NCBI RefSeq assembly: GCF_039503195.1
Contig: NZ_JBCJKP010000001.1
Location: forward strand, 1,240,001-1,304,000
DNA from: Streptomyces mirabilis
Lineage (GTDB): Bacteria > Actinomycetota > Actinomycetes > Streptomycetales > Streptomycetaceae
Length of the DNA: 64,000 bases
Direction of reading: 5' to 3'
The position numbers and the translations under genes were made by a program. This document shows positions 1-7,613 of this stretch, in pieces. A model generated the notes under the pieces. The model saw nothing but the letters and a program-made list of their open reading frames with translations. It was not told where the DNA came from and made no database searches. Position 1 is the stretch's first letter. Each line of letters begins with the position of its first letter.

Positions 1-542
1 GCCAGCAGGGGCGCGCTGTCGAGGGCCGCCGCGAACTGGTCGACCACCTGCGCGAGGGCCTCGGCCGTGGCCGGGGCGACGGTGATGCCGCCGTCCTCGC
101 CCGTGGTGATGTCCTTGTCGAGAGTGAACCAGCCCTGGACGATGTGCGCGGCGCCCATGGAGTTGAGGACCGGGCGCAGGGCGTAGTCGAGGGCGAGGAC
201 ATGCGCGGTGCTGCCGCCGGTGACGAGCGGCAGCACGGTCTTCCCGGTGAGGGCGTACTGCGGGAGCAGGTCGAGCAGCGCCTTGAGGACGCCGGAGTAG
301 GCGGCCTTGTAGACGGGGGTGCCGATGACCACGCCGTCGGCGCGGGCGAAGAGTGCGGTCGCCTCGACGATGGCGGGGTGCTTGAAGTCGGCGCCGAGCA
401 GGGCCTCGGCGGGGATCGTGCGGACGTCGAGCGGGATCACCTCATGTCCCTGCGCGGCCAGCCGGGCGTCCAGATGGCGCAGGAGTTTCGCGGTGCGGGA
501 AGAGACGGACGGACTGCCGGAGACGGACAGGACGGTGGCCAT
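1..542 (-). CDS. NADPH-dependent FMN reductase (SsuE/MsuE-like), truncated by window edge
   Basis: The frame runs leftward off the window; 180 residues are visible from the ATG at 540-542. The start MATVLSVSGSPS is the phosphate-binding loop of flavodoxin-like NAD(P)H:FMN reductases and VIGTPVYKAAYSG (residues 72-84) is the flavin loop typical of the SsuE/MsuE group. The family reduces FMN with NADPH and hands FMNH2 to a two-component monooxygenase. It begins 54 bp after the sfnG stop on the same strand, so co-transcription and a donor role for SfnG are the obvious inference. The C-terminus lies outside the window. Confidence 0.88.
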   Translation of the reverse strand, partial: MATVLSVSGSPSVSSRTAKLLRHLDARLAAQGHEVIPLDVRTIPAEALLGADFKHPAIVEATALFARADGVVIGTPVYKAAYSGVLKALLDLLPQYALTGKTVLPLVTGGSTAHVLALDYALRPVLNSMGAAHIVQGWFTLDKDITTGEDGGITVAPATAEALAQVVDQFAAALDSAPLL

Positions 543-596
543 GGGGTCCTCTTTCGGAAGCGGAAGCGGAGGGGGGAAGCGGAGGGGGGAACGGAT

Positions 597-1859
597 TCAG
601 ACGTGCGCGGAGACGGACTCGGGTTCGGACTCGGACTCGGACTCGGACTCGGTCGCGGTCTCGGTCCGGGTCCCTGTGTCCGGCAGTCGCGCTTCCAGTT
701 CGCGCACCAGGGGCAGCACCCGGCGGCCGAAGTACTCCACCTCCTCGTGGTAGTGGAGGAAGCCGAGGAGGAAGAGGTCGACGCCGAGCCGCTTGTAGGC
801 GACGATCCGTTCGGCGATCCGCTCGGGCGTGCCGATCAGGCCCGTACGGAAGCCGTCGTTGTACTGGACGAGGTCCTCGAAACTGGAGTCCTGCCACATG
901 CCCTTGCCGTCGGCGGTGGACCGTCCGGCCTGCTTCACGGCGGCGCCGAAGCCCTCGACGGCCTCGTGGTCGGCCTGAGCGACGATCTCGCGCAGGGTCT
1001 CGCGGGCCTCGGCCTCGGTGTCACGGGCGATGAGGAAGCCGTTGAGGCCGAACTTCGGTGCCCTGCGCCCCACTTCGGCCGCGGACTTCCGGACGTCCGC
1101 GATCTGCTCGACCACCCCGTCGAAGTCCTTGCCGTTGGAGAAGTACCAGTCGGAGACCCGGCCCGCCATGGCGCGGGCCGCGGTGGAGTTGCCGCCCTGG
1201 AAGATCTCCGGGTGCGGGCGTTCGGGGGTGTTGAGGGGCTTGGGCTTGAGCGAGAAGTCACGCAACCGGTAGAAGTCCCCGGCGAGTTCGGTGTGGTCCT
1301 CGGTCCAGATCTGGCGCAGGGCGCGGATGAACTCCTCGGAGCGGCGGATGGGGGTACCCCCTGTTCGAGCGAAGCCGAGAACTTGGGGGAGTTCGTCGTG
1401 CTCCAGCCAGGGTTCACCGAGGGCGGTGAACTCGCCCTTGAACCAGCCGCTGACGACGTTGACCGCGAAGCGGCCGTTCGACACGTGGTCGGCGGTGGCG
1501 CCGAGTTTGGCGAGGACGCCCGGGTGCCACAGGCCCGGGTGGACGGCGGCGATGACCTTCAGACGCTGGGTGGCGAGCAACAGGGCGAGGCTGAAGCTGG
1601 TCGACTCGTGCTGGAACTCGGCGCCGTAGCTGGCCATGTAACGGACCTGGCTGAGCGCGTAGTCGAAGCCGTTGTTCTCGGCGAGGACGGCCAGTTCGCG
1701 GTTGTAGTCGTAACCCCAGTCGGTACGCTGCTCGATCCTGCTGGTGACCAGGCCGCCACTGACGTTGGGAACCCAGTACGCGAATTTCACGGGATTCACG
1801 GGATTCACGGGATTCACGGGATTCAGGGGGCTCAAGGGATTCACGGGCGCTGCGGACAT
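597..1859 (-). CDS. sfnG: SfnG-like dimethylsulfone/alkanesulfonate FMNH2-dependent monooxygenase
   Basis: This is a 420-residue luciferase-like (LLM) monooxygenase. The early motif KFAYWVPNVSGGLV, then QVRYMASYGAEFQHES and NGRFAVNVVSGWFKGEF, match dimethylsulfone monooxygenase SfnG better than SsuD. The enzyme uses FMNH2 and O2 to release sulfur from small sulfones or sulfonates; its likely reductase partner is the next gene. Three low-complexity additions stand out: an N-terminal NPVNPVNPV repeat (9-bp DNA units at 1792-1827), a C-terminal Ser/Glu tail from a 6-bp repeat (625-652), and an in-frame insertion LPQVLGFARTGGTPI between HDE and RRSEEF. The insertion is not expected in the family and comes from a dispersed repeat. 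Activity may survive because the insertion falls in a loop, but that is inference. A Cys-containing leader peptide precedes the gene. Confidence 0.85.
   Translation of the reverse strand: MSAAPVNPLSPLNPVNPVNPVNPVKFAYWVPNVSGGLVTSRIEQRTDWGYDYNRELAVLAENNGFDYALSQVRYMASYGAEFQHESTSFSLALLLATQRLKVIAAVHPGLWHPGVLAKLGATADHVSNGRFAVNVVSGWFKGEFTALGEPWLEHDELPQVLGFARTGGTPIRRSEEFIRALRQIWTEDHTELAGDFYRLRDFSLKPKPLNTPERPHPEIFQGGNSTAARAMAGRVSDWYFSNGKDFDGVVEQIADVRKSAAEVGRRAPKFGLNGFLIARDTEAEARETLREIVAQADHEAVEGFGAAVKQAGRSTADGKGMWQDSSFEDLVQYNDGFRTGLIGTPERIAERIVAYKRLGVDLFLLGFLHYHEEVEYFGRRVLPLVRELEARLPDTGTRTETATESESESESEPESVSAHV
625..652 (+). repeat. 6-bp tandem repeat coding a Ser-Glu tail in sfnG
   Basis: Four exact copies of TCGGAC (625-648) plus a partial copy lie inside the 3' end of sfnG. 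On the coding strand they give alternating Ser and Glu (SESESESE). The tail follows the end of the conserved LLM fold, so it is probably an expendable, length-variable extension. Confidence 0.8.
1347..1391 (-). repeat. 45-bp dispersed Streptomyces repeat inserted in frame in sfnG
   Basis: Read on the minus strand the segment starts CTCCCCCAAGTTCTCGG and ends with the palindrome GGGGGTACCCCC. I recognise this type of sequence from many streptomycete genomes, inside and between genes. Here it is 45 bp, so the frame is kept, and it codes LPQVLGFARTGGTPI in place of roughly two residues expected between HDE and RRSEEF. The CCCCC and GGGGG ends can pair, suggesting a hairpin-type small mobile or REP-like element. 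The family assignment is from memory. Confidence 0.65.
1792..1845 (+). repeat. 9-bp tandem repeat at the 5' end of sfnG
   Basis: GGATTCACG is repeated at 1792-1800, 1801-1809 and 1810-1818, with a variant at 1819-1827 and another exact copy at 1837-1845. On the coding strand it gives the N-terminal Asn-Pro-Val repeat before the conserved KFAYWVPN start of the enzyme. The 9-bp unit keeps the frame whatever the copy number. Confidence 0.85.
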
Positions 1860-2015
1860 GCGGAACTCCTGTTGCGGATTTCGAATACGCCGAATTCAGA
1901 GGGTGCGTTCAGGACGGCGCACGGGATCGCGGAATTCAGGCGGTGCTGTGAGAACGCCGCACACGGCTGTCCGACGACAGCGGTGGGGCCGATGGGGTGC
2001 GGCGGATCCGGGGAC

Positions 2016-2099
2016 TCAGGCCGCGGTGCAACAGGAGGCGCTGGAGACGCGCGCGAGGTCGACATGGCGTCGCCGCGTGAGGTCCAGTCGCATCATCAT
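2016..2099 (-). CDS. Cys-containing leader peptide upstream of sfnG
   Basis: A 27-residue ORF starts at one of three consecutive ATGs (2091-2099) and contains LTRRRHVDLARVSSASCC. This matches the family of short actinobacterial putative leader peptides ending in a Ser/Cys-rich stretch that sit upstream of sulfur-assimilation genes. It lies on the sfnG strand, 156 nt before the sfnG start. The likely role, from the family, is cis-acting attenuation sensing charged tRNA-Cys or sulfur status. A small hairpin (GCTGTC and GACAGC arms near 1967-1982) lies between leader and gene. No strong Shine-Dalgarno is visible. Confidence 0.75.
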   Translation of the reverse strand: MMMRLDLTRRRHVDLARVSSASCCTAA

Positions 2100-2194
2100 G
2101 CCGTCGATCGTGGCAGTCGGCCGCGAGGGCAGTCAAGGAAAACCCGACCGGTCTCGTATCGCGGACCACCGAATTTCACGAACGTGTGACAGGG

Positions 2195-2234
2195 AAACCC
2201 TTGAACGGGCCGGGAAACCCTTGAACGGGCCGGG
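2195..2234 (+). repeat. Two tandem 20-bp units just upstream of the LysR gene
   Basis: AAACCCTTGAACGGGCCGGG occurs twice with no gap (2195-2214 and 2215-2234) and ends 22 bp before the GTG start of the LysR gene. Position in a divergent LysR/target region suggests a regulatory role or a recent slip duplication. Confidence 0.75.
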
Positions 2235-2256
2235 AAACGGACCGCATTCTGCTGGC

Positions 2257-3183
2257 GTGCGGACAGAGCAACTGGAATACATCGCGGCGGTCACCCGGCT
2301 CGGCTCACTGCGCCGGGCCGCCGAGGAACTCCGTCTCTCCCAGCCGGCGTTGAGCGAGACCGTGCGGAACCTGGAGCGCGAACTCGGCGTCGATCTGCTG
2401 GAGCGCAAGCGGTCCGGCGCGCGGATGAGCGCCGAGGGACGGGAGCTGCTGCCCCACATCATCAACGTGCTGGACGCGGTGGACCGGCTGCGCGGCGCGG
2501 CCGGCGAGCAGCACCGGATCAGCCGGATGGTCCGCGTCGGCACGGTGAACGCGGCGACGGTGCCCCTGCTCATCCCGACGGTCAGGGAATTCCGCGCGGC
2601 GCATCCGCTGACGCAGGTGGAGGTGGTCGGCGCCCAGCAGACGGAGATCCACCGGACCCTGTCGGAGGGCGGCCTCGACCTGGGCCTGGTGAACCATCTC
2701 GACGGCGACGACCTGCCCGCCGACTTCGAGACCACCGAACTGCTGCGCGGCCGACCGGTGGTGTGCCTGCGCCCGGACAGTCCGCTCGCCGCACTCGACG
2801 CGGTGTCGGCGGCCGACCTGCTGGACGGACGCGAGGCGCTGATCGCGATGCGCTCCGGGTACGTCATGCACCGCTATCTCCACCGGCTCCTGGAGGGCCG
2901 CGGCCCGGCCCTCTCGTACACGACCGACGGCGCCGAGATGGGCAAGCTCATGGTCGCCGAGGGGCTGGGCGCGACGGTCCTGCCCGATTTCAGTGTGATC
3001 GGGGATCCCCTCGAGCGGTGCGGCGCGATCACCCACCGGCCGCTCACGGACGACACGACACGGGTCCTGCTGATGCTGCGGCGCCGCCGGGCGGAGTCGG
3101 TGCCGCGTGCCGCCCACGACCTGCACGAGGCGTTCGTGCGCAGGGCGGCGGAGCTCGGCGGCCGGCTGTCGGGTCGGCCCTGA
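2257..3183 (+). CDS. LysR-family transcriptional regulator
   Basis: The 308-residue protein starts at GTG 2257 (MRTEQLEYIAAVTRLGSL) with a canonical LysR winged HTH, LRRAAEELRLSQPALSETVRNLERELGVDLLER, followed by a periplasmic-binding-like effector domain. The GTG is chosen because the LysR fold begins exactly there; upstream in-frame codons run through the leader-peptide region. It is divergent from the leader peptide, sfnG and FMN reductase, so it is the likely regulator of that sulfur unit, with a sulfur metabolite as effector (inferred). Confidence 0.88.
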   Translation: MRTEQLEYIAAVTRLGSLRRAAEELRLSQPALSETVRNLERELGVDLLERKRSGARMSAEGRELLPHIINVLDAVDRLRGAAGEQHRISRMVRVGTVNAATVPLLIPTVREFRAAHPLTQVEVVGAQQTEIHRTLSEGGLDLGLVNHLDGDDLPADFETTELLRGRPVVCLRPDSPLAALDAVSAADLLDGREALIAMRSGYVMHRYLHRLLEGRGPALSYTTDGAEMGKLMVAEGLGATVLPDFSVIGDPLERCGAITHRPLTDDTTRVLLMLRRRRAESVPRAAHDLHEAFVRRAAELGGRLSGRP

Positions 3184-3193
3184 CCGGGGGCGT

Positions 3194-3361
3194 TCAGTCC
3201 TCGTCGCCGACCGGCACCACCACGAGGAAGGCGTCCGACTTCAGGTCCATCACCACCGTCGCGGGCTGCCCCTCGGTGCGGCGCCGGGCCGCGTACTCCT
3301 CCGCCGTCCAGGATCCGCGCGGGCCTCCCGCCGGAAACCGCTCCAACACCTTCGTGCCCAT
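3194..3361 (-). CDS. small conserved hypothetical protein
   Basis: This is a 55-residue protein, MGTKVLERFPAGGPRG followed by a WTAEEYAARRR stretch and a hydrophobic end FLVVVPVGDED. I recognise the pattern as a small streptomycete hypothetical but know no function. GGAGG lies 11 nt before the ATG at 3359-3361; an in-frame GTG one codon earlier is 8 nt away and equally possible. It is convergent with the LysR gene and separated from it by 10 bp. Confidence 0.6.
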   Translation of the reverse strand: MGTKVLERFPAGGPRGSWTAEEYAARRRTEGQPATVVMDLKSDAFLVVVPVGDED

Positions 3362-3547
3362 CACGGCAGACACCTCCAGCTGTGACCTCAAACTCTCGTG
3401 TCCTCCCGCTTGCCCGCGATTCCCCCGGACATGTCCGTAAGGACTCCGCCGGACAGGTCCTGGGTGCATCCGACCGCCGTGTTCGCGTGGAAGAGATGAG
3501 AGAGGGAACACGGAAAGCGGGTGGCCCGGAGAACGACGGAGGAACCC

Positions 3548-5083
3548 ATGAGCGACGACGATCCCCGCCCCGGCCCGCGCTGTCTGGTGACCGGTGCCAC
3601 CGGCTACATCGGCGGCCGGCTGGTGCCCGAGCTGCTGGAGGCGGGGCTCCGCGTGCGGTGTCTCGCCCGCTCGCCCGCCAAGCTGCGTGACTACCCGTGG
3701 GCGGGCGACGCGGAGGTGGTGCGCGGCGACGTCACGGACGCCGGCTCGGTCGCCGAGGCGCTGCGCGGCATCGACGTCGCGTACTACCTGGTGCACGCCC
3801 TGGGCACGGGCCACGACTTCGAGGAGACCGACCGGAAGGCGGCCCGGATCTTCGGCGAGCAGGCCCGCGCCGCCGGGGTGAGCAGGATCGTCTACCTGGG
3901 CGGCCTGACCCCGGCGGGGGTCCCCGAGGAACGCCTCTCGCCGCACCTCAGGTCGCGCGCCGAGGTCGGCCGCATCCTGCTGGAGTCGGGCGTGCCGACC
4001 ACGGTCCTGCGCGCGGCCGTGATCATCGGTTCCGGCTCGGCCTCCTTCGAGATGCTCCGCTACCTCGCCGAACGCCTCCCGGTCATGGTCACGCCCCGCT
4101 GGGTGCGCACCCGGATCCAGCCGATCGGCGTACGGGACGTGCTGCGCACCCTGGTCGGCAGCGCGCGGATGCCCGCCGAGGTCAACCGCGCCTTCGACAT
4201 CGGCGGTCCCGAGGTCCTGACCTATCTGGAGATGATGCAGCGGTACGCCGCCGTCGCCGGGCTGCCCCGCAGGCTGATCCTGCCCGTGCCGGTGCTCACT
4301 CCCGGGCTCTCCAGCCACTGGGTCGGCCTGGTCACCCCGGTACCCGCGTCCATCGCGCGCCCGCTCACCGAATCGCTGCGCCACGAGGTCGTCTGCCACG
4401 AACACGACATCGTCCGGTACGTCCCCGATCCGCCGGGGCGTCCGATCGGCTTCGACGAGGCGGTGTCGCTGGCCCTGCAACGGGTGCGGGACGCCCAGGT
4501 CACCACCCGGTGGTCGTCGGCCTCCGTGCCCGGCGCGCCCAGTGATCCCCTCCCCACCGACCCCGACTGGGCGGGCGGCAGCCTCTACACCGATCAACGC
4601 GAACAGGTGGTGGACGCGCCGCCCGGGGCGCTGTGGCGGGTGATCGAGGGCATCGGGGGTGAGAACGGCTGGTACTCCTTCCCGCCCGCCTGGGCGCTGC
4701 GCGGCCGGCTGGACCGGCTGGTGGGCGGCGTGGGCCTGCGGCGCGGACGGCGCGACGCCGCCCGGCTGCGCGTGGGCGACTCGCTCGACTTCTGGCGCGT
4801 CGAGGAGATCGAGCCGGGCCGTCTGCTGCGGCTGCGCGCAGAAATGCGACTGCCGGGCCTCGCGTGGCTGGAGATGTACGCCGAGCCCGGCGCCGAGGGC
4901 CGGTCCTCCCGCTACCGGCAACGGGCCCTGTTCCATCCGCACGGCCTGCTGGGACACGCCTACTGGTGGACCATCTCGCCCTTCCACGCCGTCGTGTTCG
5001 GCGGCATGGCCCGCAACATCGCCAGGGCGGCCGAGGCCGACATACCGTCCGGGGCACGGCGGGCCGCCGTGCCGTCCCTCTGA
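3548..5083 (+). CDS. SDR-family NAD(P)-binding protein with C-terminal DUF2867 domain
   Basis: This 511-residue protein starts at ATG 3548 after GGAGG (3538-3542). Residues 13-300 form an extended SDR Rossmann domain with TGATGYIGG at 15-23 and an atypical Tyr-Tyr-Leu-Val motif (AYYLVHALGTG) in place of an active SDR triad, as in NmrA-like proteins. The C-terminal third (from about SLYTDQREQVVDAPPGALWR) is a DUF2867/START-like domain. The fusion is common in actinomycetes and its substrate is unknown. It sits 118 bp before the photolyase on the same strand; in light-responsive loci such proteins are often neighbours, so a shared stress regulon is inferred. Confidence 0.85.
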   Translation: MSDDDPRPGPRCLVTGATGYIGGRLVPELLEAGLRVRCLARSPAKLRDYPWAGDAEVVRGDVTDAGSVAEALRGIDVAYYLVHALGTGHDFEETDRKAARIFGEQARAAGVSRIVYLGGLTPAGVPEERLSPHLRSRAEVGRILLESGVPTTVLRAAVIIGSGSASFEMLRYLAERLPVMVTPRWVRTRIQPIGVRDVLRTLVGSARMPAEVNRAFDIGGPEVLTYLEMMQRYAAVAGLPRRLILPVPVLTPGLSSHWVGLVTPVPASIARPLTESLRHEVVCHEHDIVRYVPDPPGRPIGFDEAVSLALQRVRDAQVTTRWSSASVPGAPSDPLPTDPDWAGGSLYTDQREQVVDAPPGALWRVIEGIGGENGWYSFPPAWALRGRLDRLVGGVGLRRGRRDAARLRVGDSLDFWRVEEIEPGRLLRLRAEMRLPGLAWLEMYAEPGAEGRSSRYRQRALFHPHGLLGHAYWWTISPFHAVVFGGMARNIARAAEADIPSGARRAAVPSL

Positions 5084-5201
5084 GTCCCGCATCCTCTCGC
5101 CGATGCCCGCATCCGCGAGGCACCGCGGGCCCGAAGCAGTCATGGCAGCGCTCGTCGCCGCCCCGTCACAGCACCGCCTGCCCCTGTCCCGGAGTCACCC
5201 C

Positions 5202-6574
5202 ATGAACGTCTCGGTCGTCCTGTTCACCTCGGACCTGCGCCTGCACGACCATCCGGCGCTGCGCGCGGCGCGGGACGGCTCGACCGCGCTGGTGCCTCTG
5301 TTCGTACGGGACGACGCCGTCGCCGAAGCGGGGTTCACCGCGCCCAACCGCATGGCGTTCCTGGCGGACTGTCTGGCGGACCTGAACGGCGCACTGCGGG
5401 CGCGCGGCGGCCGCCTCGTGGTGCGCTCCGGCGATGTCGTCGCACAGGTGTGCCAGGTGGTCGCCGAGGCGGACGCCGACGAGGTGCACATGGCGGCGGG
5501 AGTCAGTGGCTACGCCCGCCGCCGCGAGGAGCGGCTGCGCGCGGCCCTGGAGGGCGAGGGGTGCCGGCTGCACGTTCACGACACCGTGATCACCGCGCTC
5601 GCGCCCGGCGCCGTCACTCCGTCCACCTCGGACCACTTCGCCGTGTTCACACCGTACTTCCGGCGCTGGTCGCAGGAGCCTCTGCGGGACCCGGTCGCCG
5701 CGCCCCGGGCGATCCGGGTGCCGGACGGCGTCGGCTCGGAGGCAATCCCCTCCCGCACGGGCCTGTCCGGGCTGTCGGAGGGGCTGGCGCGCGGCGGCGA
5801 GTCGGAAGGCAGGAAGCGGCTCACGGCCTGGCTGCGCGCGGACATCGCCTCGTACGAGGACGGCCACGACGACCTGTCGGGCGACGCCACCTCCCGGCTC
5901 TCCCCCATCTGCACTTCGGCACCCTCTCCCCGGTCGAACTCGTCCACCGGGCGCGCGCGGCGGGCGGCCCGGGCGCCGAGGCGTTCGTACGACAACTGGC
6001 CTGGCGTGACTTCCATCACCAGGTGCTCGCCGCGCGCCCCGACGCGGCCGTCGCCGACTACCGCACCAAACGCGACCGTTGGCGGTCGGAAAGAGCGGCG
6101 CACGAGGACATCAAGGCGTGGAAGAAGGGACGCACCGGCTATCCGGTCGTCGACGCGGCGATGCGCCAACTGCGCCACGAGGGCTGGATGCACAACCGGG
6201 CACGGCTGCTGGCCGCCAGCTTCCTCACCAAGACGCTGTACGTGGACTGGCGGATCGGAGCCCGGCACTTCCTGGACCTGCTGGTGGACGGCGATGTCGC
6301 CAACAACCAGCTCAACTGGCAGTGGATGGCCGGAACGGGCACGGACTCGCGTCCGGGCCGCGTCCTCAATCCGGTGACGCAGGCCAAGCGGTACGACCCG
6401 GACGGGGAGTACGTCCGGCGCTGGGTGCCGGAGCTGGCGGGGCTCGCGGGCGGCGCCGTGCACGAGCCCTGGAAACTCCGGGGCCAGGAGCGCGCCGCGT
6501 ACGACTACCCGGACCCCGTCGTCGAACTCTCCGACGGGCTGGCCCGGTTCAGGGCCGCTCGGGAACGTGGCTGA
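5202..6574 (+). pseudogene. phr: deoxyribodipyrimidine photolyase (cyclobutane type) with a frameshift
   Basis: The ATG at 5202 (GGAG at 5191-5194) opens MNVSVVLFTSDLRLHDHPAL, the alpha/beta antenna domain. After TSRLSP the frame must shift: the run at 5902-5906 has five C where six would restore PHLHFGTLSPVELV. From there the second frame is a complete FAD-binding domain (WKKGRTGYPVVDAAMRQL, LDLLVDGDVANNQLNWQW) ending at 6574. The enzyme repairs UV pyrimidine dimers with FADH- and blue light. Both halves are fully conserved with no further damage, so either a homopolymer sequencing error or a very recent mutation is likely. Total length (about 457 aa) is normal. LitR and a sigma factor lie close by. 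Confidence 0.85.
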
Positions 6575-6598
6575 GCGGCATCACGGTGGAGCGGCTGA

Positions 6599-6668
6599 GC
6601 GGCATCGCGGCATCGCGGCATCGCGGCATCGCGGCATCGCGGCATCGCGGCATCGCGGCATCGCGGCA
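6599..6668 (+). repeat. 8-bp tandem repeat, 8.75 copies
   Basis: GCGGCATC is repeated head to tail eight times without a mismatch (6599-6662), followed by six bases of a ninth copy. It starts 24 bp after the photolyase stop and lies 192 bp before the DUF4142 gene, in noncoding sequence. Perfect identity suggests replication slippage and a length-variable tract. Confidence 0.92.
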
Positions 6669-6860
6669 GATGAGACGGTGGCTCAGCGGTTCGCGACGGT
6701 GCACATGGCGGCACGGATTTTACTTTCCCTAGAGATTTATCCGGCCCGCGCAGCCGTACTGGTGAACGTCCGACACACCCGTACCGGATCCACGCACCGG
6801 ATCCACCGAGCGGCCCACCGGAGCGTCACACTCCGGGCCGCCGCCCCGCCAGGAGGCTCA

Positions 6861-7583
6861 ATGCGCATTGCACGAACCGCAGGAACCGTCTTCGTGGCAG
6901 GTGCGTTGGTCATGACTCTCGCCGCGCTCGCGTATCCCAGCATGCTCGGACTGCAGACCACGGCCGCTGATCAGAGCCGCGTCATCGCCAATACCTCGAC
7001 GGGCCCGGTGACCGAGGCCGACCGCGACTTCGTCGTCAAGGTGCGGGCGGCCGGGCTGTGGGAGTACCCCGTGGGGATGCTGGGTCTGCAGAAGGGCACC
7101 ACCCCGGCGGTCAGGACCGCCGGTGACCACCTGGTCAGGGGCCATGCCGCGCTGGACGAGACCGACCGCAAGGTCGCCGCCGCACTCGGCATCACCATCC
7201 CCAACAAGCCGTCTCCTCAGCAGCAGGGCTTCGTGTCGACGCTTACCGGAGAAACCGGCAAGCAGTTCGACACCGACTTCGCCAACATCCTGCGGATGAC
7301 CCACGGTTCGATCTTCAACACCGTCGCCAAGATCCGGTCCACCACCAAGAACTCGCTGGTCCGCCAGCTGGCCGACCAGGCCAACGTCACGGTGCTTGAC
7401 CACATCACGGTGATGGAAAAGACCGGGCTGGTCAACTTCGACCAGACGCTGTTCCAGCAGACCACCCCGCCGAAGCTGCCCGCCTCCGATCTCACGCCGC
7501 CCGCGCCCGCGCCGGGTGAGCCGACCGCCGTCCTCACCCCGCCCGCCGGCGGCTCCCCCTCGCCCACCGGGACGGTCGGCTGA
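6861..7583 (+). CDS. DUF4142 domain protein, exported
   Basis: This 240-residue protein starts at ATG 6861 with AGGAGG nine to ten bases upstream. Residues 1-30 are an N-terminal signal or membrane anchor (hydrophobic AGTVFVAGALVMTLAALAY). The middle, from TEADRDFVVKVRAAGLWE to about 200, is a DUF4142 ferritin-like four-helix domain. The C-terminus is a Pro-rich tail (PPAPAPGEPTAVLTPPAGG). The biochemical role of DUF4142 is not established. It lies between the photolyase and the LitR-like gene; similar grouping suggests an envelope stress function, which is inference. Confidence 0.85.
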   Translation: MRIARTAGTVFVAGALVMTLAALAYPSMLGLQTTAADQSRVIANTSTGPVTEADRDFVVKVRAAGLWEYPVGMLGLQKGTTPAVRTAGDHLVRGHAALDETDRKVAAALGITIPNKPSPQQQGFVSTLTGETGKQFDTDFANILRMTHGSIFNTVAKIRSTTKNSLVRQLADQANVTVLDHITVMEKTGLVNFDQTLFQQTTPPKLPASDLTPPAPAPGEPTAVLTPPAGGSPSPTGTVG

Positions 7584-7613
7584 GCCGTAGCCGGCCCGAC
7601 GGCGCACGGGCGA

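Noticed and set aside
144..2189. Long plus-strand ORF of 681 codons over sfnG
   Set aside because: It is antisense to sfnG and the FMN reductase, low complexity (Gly/Glu-rich) and without any domain; a shadow of GC-rich codon bias.
6599..6668. CRISPR-like array
   Set aside because: The 8-bp units are contiguous, with no spacers, and no cas genes are nearby.
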